A stretch of 64,000 bases of DNA from Strongyloides papillosus (lineage: Eukaryota; Nematoda; Chromadorea; Rhabditida; Strongyloididae): contig SRSI01000079.1 in assembly GCA_005656395.1 (NCBI GenBank), forward strand, positions 1 through 64,000. Direction: 5' to 3'. Position 1 is the first letter of the stretch. Each line of letters opens with the position of its first letter. The notes below the pieces were generated by a model. That model saw only the letters and a list, made by a program, of their open reading frames with translations. It made no database searches and was not told the DNA's origin. The position numbers were made by a program, and so were the translations under genes. Below are positions 31,211 through 42,588 of the stretch, piece by piece.

Positions 31211-32278
31211 ATGAGTATACATTTATCTGAAAGCGATAAATTGAAATTGGTTGAATTAGTATCGATAGTCGAACAATGGGGAGCTAACGATACCTGAAGA
31301 AGTGCTAATAGCTAATTTAGATATTGCAGACTATAATAAACATTCGAAGAAAGTTAAGAAATTGAATTCTTTACAATCAATTAGTGGAGAATCTATCTTG
31401 CCTCTTGTGGAAGAGATTCATGCGACAAATAATTTGGAAACAAAAGTAAGATTTGGAAGAATGTCTGAACAAATTACTTCCAGAAATACTACTTGGACTG
31501 CTATGGTCAAGGTATTTGATTCTAAGAAAGAATTATTTACACAATTTTTAAAGAAGTTAAGTAATGCTATGAAAATTAACTCTATAGAGGATGAACATAT
31601 TAAATTACTTTTATTAAAGGCCAAGTTAGACACTGATTCAGGATTTAGATTAGATAGACATGAAGATGAAAAGTGTGATCTCACCTTTATGAGGCTGTTG
31701 AATTTTTGAAAGAAGTTTATGATGGAGATAGATCCCGGAATATGGCGGCTATAAAAGCCGAGAAATATAAAATTAATACTGATAAAATCTATGAAAGTTT
31801 GGTTGAATATCATTATCTGTTAAGAGCTTCTTTGGATGGTATAGACAAATTAACTAAAGAACGTACAGTAAAGACTCAATTGAAAAATAAGTTGAGTTTT
31901 AACAATGTCTTAAAAACTAGGATGTTAGATAGATATGAATGTCATAAAGATTTCTGTGATTTAGCTATGGATATTTCAGATTATTGGTCTAGTGTTAACA
32001 ATAAGAAGGAAAAAGGTAAGTAACAATTTAATGATTATACTAGTGATAGTTTATCTAATAAGAGTTTCGACATCTCCCGAGTACAATGCCGCAAATGTAA
32101 GGGTTACGGTCATTATGCCAACGAATGTGATAATAAACGTCATGATGAAATTAAAATAGAAGAAAGAAAGATCTTTACACAAAATCCAAAACAGTTTCAA
32201 GTGTTGCTGTCAACCATACACTTGAGAATAAATCTGGGGTTAATAAGATCCTTGTGTATGATAATCCAAATCCATTAA
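31211..32278 (+). pseudogene. Gag with CCHC zinc knuckle, frameshifted
   Basis: The likely start is ATG 31211 (MSIHLSESDKLKLVELVSIV). The coding frame moves at about 31287 into the frame open over 31302-31709, and returns at about 31700 to the first frame (EFLKEVYDGDRS), which then meets TAA at 32021-32023. Beyond it, still in that frame, is a classical zinc knuckle CRKCKGYGHYANEC (32087-32128, C-X2-C-X4-H-X4-C). The frame ends at 32276-32278, overlapping the start of pol by about 120 bases in a -1 relation. Gag would be about 350 residues. Two frameshifts and one stop make this copy non-functional. Confidence 0.75.
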
Positions 32279-35200
32279 TTATATTGAATCTTCAAATTGG
32301 TCAAGAACATGTAGATACTCTTATAGATAGTGGTAGTACTGTTACGTTAATGGCAATAAGAAAATTCAGAAATTTATTGAAGAATGGTGATATTGAATTG
32401 AAACATACCGATGTTATTTTAGTTGGAGCTTTTGGAAATGAGACTATTCCCATTGGGAAAATTGTTACAGATGTTGTATTTGAAGAAATGAAGCATACTA
32501 TTGAAATTTTGATTGTTCCTGATTTAAGTTATGATATGATTCTTGGTATCAAAGAAATTAAGTTGTTTAATATGTTGAATATACCAAATGAATATTTTAT
32601 GGAAAGAGTTGAAAATAATTATAAACAGAATAAAGCTGAAAGTCACGCAATTACTTTTAGGGTTAAAGATGTCAATGCTACATCTGAATTGGAAGTTAGT
32701 AATGAATTTGTACTTAATGAAGTTAGAAAGTCGTTTCCTCAAGTTGATAAAGTTTTAAGTTTGAATTCAAATGATATCGGAAAATTTATACACGAAGTCC
32801 CGAAGATAGAATGGGATACTTCTATACCACACTCATATATACCATATAAATATCCAGTTCACCAAACAGAAATAGAACAATACTTAATTAAAGAAATGTT
32901 GAAGGCTGATATTTTGGAAATTGGGTATGTAAAATATTTACACAATATTATTATCGTAAGAAAACATAGTAACGAAAATCTAGATGATATTAAAATTAAA
33001 GATACTCCAAAAGAAGATGACTTAAATAAAATGTTTAGAATTGTGGTTGATTTAAGAAGTTTGAATAAAATGTGTAAGAAAATTGAAATGCCTGGGTTAA
33101 GAATTGAATCTTTAATTCCTCTTTCAGAGAAATCGACAAGATTTATCTCAATTGATTTATGTCAAAGTTTTCATCAATTTGAACTGATGGAGGAAGACCG
33201 TTTATTTTTTGGAATCGCGTATCCCGGTATGCCCAGTTTACGTTTCAAAAAGTTACCACAAGGCTTTATTAATTCTCCTGCATACATGAAATATCTTTTA
33301 AAAAGAGAAATTAATGCTGATTTATTACAACTATACTATGATGATGGTATTCGTGGAACAGACACAAATTTAACCGGACACTTTCAAGTAGTGGAACAAA
33401 TATTAAGGAAATTTGGTGACTGTAACTTGAAAATTAAGGCTAGTAAAAGCTTATTTTTTGCTCGAAAACTACAGGTACTTGGTTTTGAGGTTAGTGAATA
33501 TGGAGCCGAACCCGGTAATCGTGCTAGAAATATTATGCAACATTATAAAACACCAAAATCAGCTAATGATGTCCGCCGATTTTTAGGCTTTATATCCTAC
33601 TATAGGCGATTTTTACTAAAACTTGGACTTCTACTACAACCTATAACTAGATTGTTGAGAAAAGGTGTTGACTTTTTATGAAATAATGAGTGTAGTGGAA
33701 ATTTTACTGTCATTAAAGAATTATTATTAAACAATCCAAGATTATACACAGAAGTTAAAGAAGAACCTCTGATGATTAACACTGATGCTAGTTTTGAAGA
33801 TTTCGGAGGGTGTTTATATCAAATAATAAACAATCAATTTCAACCATTACTTTTTTGGAGTGCCTCGAGAAGATATAATGTTAGAATAAGGAGTGCTATC
33901 TATCTTGAATTACAGGGAGTCATTGAATTTTTTAGAGATAATCGTCATAGAATAATAGAGAAGAATGTTAAACACTGGTTTTTAGATAACAAGAGTGCCG
34001 TCACTATACTGAATTCAGGAAATACTGATGACGAGAGATTCCTTAGTTGGTTGAGTGAACTACCACCTAACATCGAGTATTTTCACATTTCGGGTAGTAA
34101 GAACTATGTTGCAGATTGCTTATCACGGGACATAGAGCATACTAATACAATCAACTTAAACCTATGGGAGGGTGAGTATAAAAATATTGAAAATTCAAAA
34201 AACAACTTGATTAATGTTATCAAAGAGACTAAAAAGTACAGAGGAAGACCAATGAAAAAATTGTATAAAAATGTTATTTCTGATCTGAAAGATGAAGAAA
34301 GTATTGACGAAAAGAATTTAACAGAAAGTCAAAAAGGATATATTAAAGAATTGCATGAAAAGGGACATTTTTGTTATCAAAAGATATATCACTTGCTTAA
34401 TTGTAAATTTAAAGAGAGTAAAATAAAGATTGCTAGAAAAGAGTTAAAAAAGGTAATTAAAGACTGTAAAAGTTGCTTGAAAGTTAATATTGGTAGATCT
34501 AAAAAGAAAAGAATTACTATGAAAGTTACTGGCCCTAGAGCAGTTATGAATCTGGATATTGCAGGACCGTTTATTAATCAAAGAGGAATTAGTTGTGGAA
34601 AGAAAAGATATTTTATTTCTTTGGTAGATTATTATTCCAAAAATATTTTTGCTACATTCACAAACTCTCTTAAATCTGTAAAAATCGCTGAAGTTATTGC
34701 TAAAACAATTAATGACAAACAACCTATTGTAATCAAATGTGATAATGCCAAATATTTTTCACAAATTGAATTTAATCTGAAAGTTGAATTAGTTAAAATG
34801 TTAAGTAATGAAGAATTGTCAAAAATAGTCAAAGAAATGAATATCGATGTTGAAAAATTAAACAAAATGAAATTATTAGATATTATTTTGGACGATGAAA
34901 TATTAAGAAATAAAACTTTTGATAAATTAAGATTTAAGAAAATAGTATTTGGCTCCCCATATCACTCAAAGTCAAACGGAAATGTTAAAAGAAGTATTAG
35001 AACTCTTGAAGAGTCTCTTTCCAAACGGTTAATTGATAAAATAGATAGGAAAGAAGAAAAATTAGTTACTTAAGAGGATCTAGATACAATTTGTAAACAA
35101 TATAATAAGTCATTCCATGCAGGTATTAAAAATACTCCAGACGTTTTATTTTCTGAAGAAGATGGAGATTGTGTTATGGAAGAGACTGAAATCACGGATA

Positions 35201-35421
35201 TCGTTGATGGAGAAATTTATGTTAAGAAAAAACCCTTTTTAATCAATAAATTAGAAAAAAGATATGTTACTGTAAACGCTAAGGATGGTCAAGTTACTAA
35301 AGTTGATAATAAAATCTTTTTTGGTTCTAAAGAAGCTAGATTTATTGACCATGTAAAGTTCCCCAAAGGATTTTTTAAGAACGTTAATGGAGATGAAAAA
35401 TCATTACCTATGGGTGAATGA
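32154..35421 (+). pseudogene. Pol: protease, RT, RNase H, integrase, two in-frame stops
   Basis: One frame throughout, opening at about 32154, interrupted only by TGA 33679-33681 and TAA 35071-35073. Protease motif LIDSGSTVTLMAI with YDMILGIKE downstream. RT has IVVDLRSLNKM, RFISIDLCQSFHQFEL, KLPQGFINSPA and an intact YYDD (LQLYYDDGIR). RNase H shows NTDASFEDFGG and WFLDNKSAV; VADCLSRD follows. Integrase has CKSC zinc residues, NLDIAG and KCDNAKYF, but the third acid is Lys in GNVKRSIRT and lies 81 residues after the second instead of about 35, with a Lys/Glu/Leu-rich insertion between. Translation ends exactly at the 3' LTR, so there is no env. Confidence 0.85.
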
Positions 35422-35581
35422 GCTAAAAGAAAAGTTAATTCATGGAAAGAATTCCTGTAATCATGGATTAACTTATTAAATAAAGTATAATTTAATTAAA
35501 TAATAATTATTATTTTATCATTTTTACTATATATTAATTTTTTATAATTTTAGTTAATACACAAACAATAGAATTTTTACT
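35421..35581 (+). repeat. 3' LTR (161 bp)
   Basis: Same termini as the 5' LTR, followed by AATCA. The two copies differ at about ten positions in the stretches I compared, consistent with the decayed coding region. Confidence 0.8.
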
Positions 35582-35586
35582 AATCA

Positions 35587-36214
35587 AATTAGTGAATTTC
35601 TTGAAGAGATTTCTTATAAATTTTAACCTTCCAGTTAATTTCAATAAATATTTTTATCCTTTTTATTTAGGTTATATTCACGATAATAAAAATAATAAAT
35701 GCAGTAAAATATACAAAATTATTATCAAATTATTTTCTAAAAAGTATTATATAAAGTGGCCTAGGTAAGACTTTTTAGATATTCACATTAATAATCTTAC
35801 TAATTTTTGAAATACAAATGTGATATTATAGTTATAGTGTAGCCAAAATACAAATACATATCATTATTTACTATAGGTCCCATAAAGAAATCTACACTCT
35901 AAGCGGAGTTATAGATTATCAAAATTTTAATACATCTATTGACTGCAAATTAATGTAACTTCGTGATATGGAAAAGTAATATTTTGATTGTTACTAATTA
36001 TGGAAAAACATTTCTCCTTCCTGCTATTTCTATAATATTATAAATATGAAAATTTAAAAATTAAGATTTAAAAAAGAAAAAATGAATGAAAATTTAAATA
36101 TTTTAAATTTAAATGTTTTAAATATATATTCAAATATATTATTATTTCACGATTATAAATAAGCATGTTTTCTCTTAATAAAATTAATTGTGCTTCACAT
36201 TTATTTGTGTTTAA
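35587..36214. repeat. Intergenic stretch with a diverged repeat also seen near 39040-39190
   Basis: No gene. 35755-35930 (ACTTTTTAGATAT, CTAATTTTTGAAATACAAATGTG, ATCTACACTCTAAGC) parallels 39050-39185 (GTTTTTTAGAGAT, CTAATTTTCAGAATACAAATGTG, ATCTGAATTCTGTGC) in order and spacing, on both sides of the copia and TTR-like region. Confidence 0.35.
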
Positions 36215-37180
36215 TTAGCTGTAATTTCTAAACAGAGTACCAGCTTTATTTACCTGTACCTTGGAATCATCAGCTGTTTTCAAGATCTTGGGAGAAATGT
36301 TTTTGATATTCTTTAAGAAGTGTAGATTTGAGAATGCATGAACACTTGAGCCTGAATCCAGTATAACTAAGTTTGAGTTGCCTTTATCAAGAATGGTATT
36401 ACAGATCCATTCGTTGTCGACTATGATGAATACATCAAAATATTCGTCAGCATTATTTTCTTTTTCATCTGAATCATAATCATCGACATACTGATTTCGG
36501 TGTTCGTATTTCTTAGAAGGATATTGATGAGCAAAATGTTCAAAACCTCTACAATTATAACATTTCTTAGTGCCAATATTCGATGATTTTTTTGAATAAT
36601 CTTTTTTAACGTACATAGTTGATTTTTCAATATTTTCATTGAGACTTGTCATATGTAGAAGTCGTTGTTGAATTACTTTTAACTCAGCATCCATTTATAG
36701 TGATGATATAAAGGATTCATAAGATTGAGGTAAAGTAGCAAGGATAATGTGTGATACCTCTTTATCAGTGATAGGTTGACACAATTTCTTTAACTGTAAA
36801 ATTATTTTGTTCGTTTCAGTAATCAGGTCTGTAACATTCGTAAAATTTTGACAGTACAGCTTTCTTTTAAGACCAATAATCTGTGTTAATACTAGTTTGT
36901 TAAATCTCCCGTCAATAGTATCTAAGAGATCATACATGTCATCGTAAATCGCGTAGTCCAACTTGATATCCTCACACATACTTTTGATGACAAGTTTGCA
37001 AACATAATCAAGTATTTTAACTTTGAAATCTGTAGATTTTTCAGAAGGAACAGAGAGTGCCTCCAAAAACAACAATACATCAGTTTTCTACAAAAGATAT
37101 TCATCCTGACCAGACAATTTTGTCGCAAAGAGACGCTTAAAGATACCCAATGCCTCCGATTGTTTTAGATATGATGACAT
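36215..37180 (-). pseudogene. Ty1/copia Gag-protease fragment
   Basis: A single minus-strand frame with two in-frame stops, TAG near 37087 and the stop at 36695-36697. It begins about MSSYLKQSEALGIFKRLFA (ATG at 37178-37180), preceded by copia-like NFDYWFK. The UBN2-type Gag core reads LKRKLYCQNFTNVTDLITET...LATLPQSYESFISSL. A zinc knuckle CYNCRGFEHFAHQY has Tyr for the last Cys. The protease site is VILDSGSSVHAFSN, the copia-type WxLDSGASxH motif. Integrase, RT and RNase H, which should follow, are absent, and no LTRs are recognisable, so this is an old 5' fragment. Confidence 0.8.
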
Positions 37181-37488
37181 TTTGAACCAGTAATCAAAAT
37201 TAGTAATGTTAAAATAAAATTCTAACATAATAGATAATTAACACTGAGATAAAGGAATTCACACAGAAATAAAAAAACTCACACAGATCTGTACACGAAG
37301 TAAATCTTCTTTTTCACGTAGATAGGTGCCACATAGTTAATAAAAAAAATATACCACTTATATCACGCACTCAGTCTCATAATCTGGTAAATAAAATAAC
37401 TTTTATTTATAAAAAGGGTGAAAAGATAAAAAAAAAAACATTCACATATATATATATTTTATGTCATCATTAATCATTATTCCAACAG
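37181..37488. other. Short intergenic stretch, no gene seen
   Basis: Copia leader region and AT-rich sequence. Nothing further recognised. Confidence 0.5.
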
Positions 37489-37578
37489 TCGCAAATCAAG
37501 AAAATGCAAATTTTAATAGGTGGGAAAAATTCATTACATTTTACACAAAAATGCTTTTCATTTTTTTTTTGTGTGTAG
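37489..37578 (+). repeat. Right end of the 3428-4563 TIR family
   Basis: TCGCAAATCAAGAAAATGC, then AGGTGGGA, TTACATTTTAC and TTTTTTTTGTGTGTAG, closely matching 4466-4553. No left end lies nearby, so it is a fragment or a heavily diverged copy. Confidence 0.65.
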
Positions 37579-37818
37579 TTTATTGCCCTCATGTGAAAAC
37601 AATTAATTTATTTATACCAAATTGATTTTTATTTTACCTTAAATTAATTTTTAGACAATTAGTAATGATACAAAAATAGAAATAATTTCTTTAGAAAATT
37701 ATTACAAAGTTATTAGTGTAAATAATTATTAAAGAAAAATGTTTTAGTTTTTTGGATTTTTATTTTATTTTTATTATTCAGAAAATGCATTTTCTAAAGA
37801 TACTTCTTCTCTAACAAA

Positions 37819-38286
37819 TTATTTTCTAATTTCGGATAGTTTAAGATTAATTATTCCAAAATAATAGAAATAATCATTGTTTAACTTAGTTAAATATTTT
37901 GCTTTTACATCCGATTTTTGTTGAAATGTATGGTTACAGTAATAATAAAAATTAGCATAGAAATCTTTTAAATTAATAAGTAAATTTTTTTATTGTATTT
38001 TTTTACCTGTTTTAGATGGCGATTCTGAATATAAATAATAAATAAAAGAATACTTTCTACAATCTTCAGTGAGATTCATTACAGGATTCCCATTCTCGTA
38101 TAGTTCTATTGTTATATCTTTACCTTTAAATTTAGTTTCACAAGGTGTACAGAGAAAATCTCCAAAGACATAAACATTATTGTTCTGCAATCTTTTTTTA
38201 CTTCTAGCACTTTCAGATATCGAAATAATATTTATAAGTATTAAAATAATAAATATAAATACTATCAATGATTTAAAAAATGTCAT
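37819..38286 (-). CDS. Transthyretin-like (TTL) secreted protein, two exons
   Basis: Exon 1 is 38007-38286 and exon 2 37819-37964, separated by a 42-nt intron (38006 down to 37965; donor ACAG|GTAAAA, acceptor TTAAAAG). Splicing gives 141 residues. It has a signal peptide (FFKSLIVFIFIILILINII) and then a mature domain with VYVFGDFLCTPCETKFKGKD and ITIELYEN, matching the first strands of the nematode TTL fold. Exon 2 restores the expected second half: an FYYYCNH segment (families show IxHxC) and YFYYFGIINL near the end (families show Y.IG.INL). TTLs are a large secreted nematode family; a conserved function cannot be read from sequence. The intron and exon 2 are my prediction, supported by the family match. 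It stands alone between a copia fragment and AT-rich DNA. Confidence 0.8.
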
Positions 38287-40433
38287 TTAGAAATATTTCA
38301 CTTTAAAAATTTGAAAGTAAAATTCTCTTAAATACTTGAAATTGTTTACAAAATTATTGAAAATATATAAAAAATCAAAGCACAATAAATATTGATATTA
38401 TTTTACTGTACATTAAAAAAATATCAATTTTTTTACAAATTAAATTTCTATTAAATAAATAAAATATTTATGATTTTGCCCAGTTTTGACTTGTACTAAA
38501 AAGTAAAAACAATCTATTGCAAAGTATAATGAGACTATTCTTCGACTTAATTACAGCAACATATAACATAAATTTATAAAATAAAAGCTTGCGAGTATTA
38601 ATTAAGTGTGTAGAATACTAACATTCAATGTTAAAAGGTAGCTTGGATAAAAAAACAAAATATAAAATAAGATCAAGTTAGTAAAGTGTTTGATGTTTTT
38701 AGATAATCTATTTGAGATATACATTTCTCTTTTCATAAAACCAAAGTTTAGTTTTTAAAGGATAAGTGTACGGCTTGTAAAACTTTTATGTTTTTCCTGA
38801 TATTTAGAAACTTTAAAACATCTTTAACTCGTTTATACATATTCATAAATTCTATACCAAATAATTCCAAAAAAATTGACTTAACGATAATTACTAATTA
38901 AATTATTTATTTTGTCATTTTATTTCCTAGTAAAATTGATTGTTAAAAATTTAAATTAAAAAGAATTTGTTGTTCTATCCCTTTATTAGTCTTTTTTTAA
39001 AAAAATATATTCAAAATGGTTTAATAATTATAAGCTAAAATAATAAAAAACTCGCTCAGAGTTTTTTAGAGATTTGCATGTATAAATCTGCTAATTTTCA
39101 GAATACAAATGTGGCATTATAAATATTTTGTACCCAAGATACATACCTTTATTGTTTTACAAGTTTTAAAAAAATCTGAATTCTGTGCTAAATTATGATT
39201 CTTCGAAATGAATATACAATTTGGACTTAAAGAAGTGTACTTTTTTTGTATTTATAAATATTTTATTATTCGTTACTGATAATAATAAAGCAGCTACTTT
39301 TTTAAACAATTCTAAAATACAATAGATATAGAAAAATATAATAGCTAGGTCATATTTTTTAATATAAAAAAACAATTGTGATTTTTTCAAAAGTTTTAAT
39401 GTTATTTAACAATAACATTTTAGTGTGGTCATTTTTAAAAAAATTTGTATCAATATTCTGTTAGAGTAAATAAAGCTCTATTTAACAGGTTTAATAATAT
39501 AATACAGTTGATTCTTAGGAAAATTATAATTTGTCAAATATCACTATTTTCATATCTTCGGTGACATAGTAAATTATGAGCAAAAAGTTTTAAATATTTA
39601 TAATGCTGAATATCATTATTTTAAATATTTACATGTTAATTAACATATTATTACTTGCTTGTTTATATATTTTCCAAAAAGGTAATATCTTTTATTACTG
39701 AAACTTTTAAAAAAAAAGAATTTTTCAATATTTCTACATTTTTTACTACAACGTCTAATTTTTTTTAATAGTTACTATTCTAAAAAACATTTTTAAGTAT
39801 TATTTGAAAATACTGTGTATTTAATTTTCATACCCTCTATATTTGAAATACAAACAGTTAATATACAAATATAAGATATGATTGTAAATGCTTTTGTTAA
39901 AATAATATTATCAATGTCGAAAAATTAAATAAAATTTTACACTTTCTCTATTTGCCAAAAATACTGTGAAAATAGTCAATATTTGATTAATCATATTGGT
40001 TTTTAAATTTAATTGCAACAAATAGTACAAGATACATGTGATGAATATTTACTTATTTTATTAAAATAATGATAGCGTATTTTTAAAAATTATTTTATCA
40101 AAATGTTATTGTTAAAAATATCAAATTATTGACAAAATTAATAGTTGCTTTTATATAAAAAAATTCAAAATAGTTATCGAGGTCCTACGTTAATGATATT
40201 TATAAAATAGGTATAAGTTACTTTTTTATAGTCGACAACGTTCAAAAAAATATCTTTTTATGTAAAAAAGTTACGTTAACTTGAGTTTAAAAGATGTACC
40301 TAAATCTTGTTAATCTAAAGCTTTCTTCGGAATCAAAATTTTTTCATAGAACCCGTGAAACAATAGTAGTATGTGTCTAAACAACAAAATAGTTATAATA
40401 CCACATTTGTAATCCAAGAATGAGTAATGTTGT
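38287..40433. other. AT-rich intergenic region, no gene seen
   Basis: No coding-like frame; contains at 39040-39190 the diverged partner of the 35755-35930 repeat. The minus-strand open stretch 39193-39390 is low-complexity Phe/Ile/Lys/Tyr. Confidence 0.6.
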
Positions 40434-40643
40434 TGTAATGGAAATTGATCCAAATAAAAATAATAAATGAAAGAATATCAATAATCAAGACTGAAGACAG
40501 AAGACTATCTAAATAATTTATATATTTCTTATCTATTATTGAATATTATAAAAGTAAAAGAAAATAGATGATAACCGGGCATTCTCGGTTGTTAATAAAC
40601 CATATATTCATATGTGTGTATATTATATTTATATTCCATAACA
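40434..40643 (+). repeat. 5' LTR (210 bp)
   Basis: TGTAATGGAAATTGATCC...TTCCATAACA. Contains a hairpin ACCGGGCATTCTCGGT at about 40577-40592. Confidence 0.9.
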
Positions 40644-41827
40644 TGGAGGTTCCACCTGCGAACATAAAATTTTATCTATTCCTGCGTCCGCTAACTATCA
40701 TTACTCGCGAGTTACAACGTTACTGCTACATCGTCTTAGCAGTAGTATCATATGGTTATATATTAATATTACAATCATTGCAGACCTTTGACATGAAGAC
40801 GATTTTTCGCCGTAAAAAACGCAATGATGCGGACTTATTATCCTTTGAGACTGCAGTCGAAAACTTGAAACCTAAATGGCGCAAGAATCAAGAGGACGCT
40901 CTGGACAAAAGCGCTGAGGATCAGCAGGAGGTATACCGACAAATGAAGCAGGAATTCGACGAATTACGTAGGAGACATAGAATAACAGCCGAGATTCAAC
41001 CCCCCATATTCCAATTCAAGATTAAAGATACCACCGAACTACAAAATAAGATTAACCAAGATTTGATGAAGAATATCAGAGCTGATGGACTTTTAGTACC
41101 ATTCAACGGTACGACTGTACATGACTTAGAAAAATGGATCACCCAAACCTTGACAATGCTAAAAACAATCGCTTTAACGGAAGAACGTATTCCCCTTACA
41201 ATGAAAATTGCCAAAAACTATCTGAATAAACTGATTCCTGATGGTAACCGATTTGACAATATTCTGAAAAGAGCATGGACTGACAAAAATGATGATATCG
41301 AACAGATTTTTAAGAAAATGATACATATCCTTCACTCTACTGGAATTGCCGAAAACGAAAAATGCAAATTATCAACACCCATACAAGGTCAAGATGAATC
41401 CGTTATGAATTATAGCAAACGATTTGAAGAATATCATAAGCAACTTGAAGGAACAGATGAATTCAACAGACTTATTCATGCTGACACTATTAGTACGAGA
41501 CTGTATGTTCTTTTATTGAAAGGATTGAACAATTCTATCAAGAAACATCTTCCAATACCAGGTCTACAAAAACTGAGATATGAAGAAGTTATTGAAAAGC
41601 TGACAGAAGTAGATAATACTGCCTTAATATTCGGAGATAGTAACCATGTTAATGCTATTAACAATTCACGACAATTCAATAAGAAGTTTTTTAATAAAAA
41701 CAACAGACAATACAAACCCCGATACAATACGAATTCTTCTAATCACAAGGAAACTACATCCAATGGTAATACCTATGAAAAGAAAAACAAGACCAACTTC
41801 AATAAGAGAAAGCCTAATACCAATTAA
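40643..41827 (+). CDS. Gag (no zinc knuckle)
   Basis: The frame is open from 40568, but the part before 40643 is LTR. Candidate starts are ATG 40643 (MEVPPANIKF...) and ATG 40793 (MKTIFRRKKRN); the second begins at the basic helical region and seems more likely. It contains a coiled-coil-like Gln/Glu stretch (EDQQEVYRQMKQEFDELRRR), a Gag helical core (LEKWITQTLTMLKTIALTEE, YSKRFEEYHKQLEGTDEF, LLKGLNNSIKKHL) and an Asn/Lys-rich basic tail instead of a CCHC knuckle, like the Gag at 8713. The stop is followed after 11 bases by RT in another frame. No protease lies between, so the copy is deleted there. Confidence 0.75.
   Translation: MEVPPANIKFYLFLRPLTIITRELQRYCYIVLAVVSYGYILILQSLQTFDMKTIFRRKKRNDADLLSFETAVENLKPKWRKNQEDALDKSAEDQQEVYRQMKQEFDELRRRHRITAEIQPPIFQFKIKDTTELQNKINQDLMKNIRADGLLVPFNGTTVHDLEKWITQTLTMLKTIALTEERIPLTMKIAKNYLNKLIPDGNRFDNILKRAWTDKNDDIEQIFKKMIHILHSTGIAENEKCKLSTPIQGQDESVMNYSKRFEEYHKQLEGTDEFNRLIHADTISTRLYVLLLKGLNNSIKKHLPIPGLQKLRYEEVIEKLTEVDNTALIFGDSNHVNAINNSRQFNKKFFNKNNRQYKPRYNTNSSNHKETTSNGNTYEKKNKTNFNKRKPNTN
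40644..40656 (+). promoter_or_regulatory. Primer-binding site, tRNA-Gln type
   Basis: TGGAGGTTCCACC abuts the 5' LTR. It complements the 13 terminal bases of eukaryotic tRNA-Gln (GGTGGAACCT plus CCA). An ATG formed across the LTR/PBS junction (40643-40645) is in frame with gag. Confidence 0.7.
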
Positions 41828-41838
41828 AAATCAAACAA

Positions 41839-42588
41839 ATGATTGAAGAAGATATGATAGAACCATCACGTAGCCCCTATCTTTCAAGAGTTGTATTAGT
41901 TAAGAAGAAAGATTCAAATTGGCGCTTTGTAGTGGATTTTCTGAGAATCAATTCATTAGTTGAAGCACAAAGTCATCATATACCAAAAATACAAAATATT
42001 CTCAATGAAGCAGCCGGAAAACGATTTTATTCAACATTTGATTTGAAATCTGGATTTCACCAAATAGCTCTGGATGCATCATCTAGAAAATTAGCTTCTT
42101 TTGTTACTCACCAAGGTATTTTTAGTTATAAAGTAATGCCTATGGGTTTAACAGGAAGTCCGGATGCCTTCCAAAGAATTATGGAAACTGTTCTTTTCGG
42201 ACTTGTGAATACTTTTGTATACATTGACGACATTTTAACAGCTTCAGATAATGAGGAAGAACACTTGGAGAATATCGAAGCAATTCTCAAACGTATACAA
42301 GATAACGGTATGAAGATATCATTAAAGAAAAGTAGTTTTGGTCTATTACAAATAAACTACTTAGGTTATACTATTGACTTTCATGGAATTAAGCCAAATC
42401 AAGATAAAATATCAGCATTGGAAAAGAAACAGACTCCAAAAACAGCTAAAGAAGTTAAATCATTTATGGGAGCTGCATCCTATTTCCGCAGACATATACC
42501 AAATTTTGCACGTATCGCTGAACCATTATATCGCGTTACTAATGAATTTATTTGGACTGCAGAACAGGAAACTGCTTTTCAAACATAA
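41839..42588 (+). CDS. Pol part 1: reverse transcriptase
   Basis: Starts directly at the conserved RT entry (MIEPSRSPYLSRVVLVKKK). FVVDFLRINSL, FYSTFDLKSGFHQIAL, YKVMPMGLTGSPDAF and an intact YIDD box (42220-42231), followed by the connection motif FMGAASYFRRHIPNF. It ends at 42588 by a frame change; RNase H continues in the frame open from 42552 (TAEQETAFQ then NIKKALINAACL). The catalytic residues look intact, but the single-base frame disruption and the missing protease make this copy defective. Confidence 0.88.
   Translation: MIEEDMIEPSRSPYLSRVVLVKKKDSNWRFVVDFLRINSLVEAQSHHIPKIQNILNEAAGKRFYSTFDLKSGFHQIALDASSRKLASFVTHQGIFSYKVMPMGLTGSPDAFQRIMETVLFGLVNTFVYIDDILTASDNEEEHLENIEAILKRIQDNGMKISLKKSSFGLLQINYLGYTIDFHGIKPNQDKISALEKKQTPKTAKEVKSFMGAASYFRRHIPNFARIAEPLYRVTNEFIWTAEQETAFQT

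Larger units (their letters stand above)
30875..35581 (+). mobile_element. Ty3/gypsy LTR retrotransposon, full length but decayed (4.7 kb)
   Basis: LTRs 30875-31036 and 35421-35581 have termini AGCTAAAAG...TTTTTACT and a 5-bp target duplication AATCA (30870-30874 and 35582-35586). Gag and Pol are in -1 relation and both are damaged by frameshifts and stops. The final stop of pol overlaps the first base of the 3' LTR. Confidence 0.85.
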
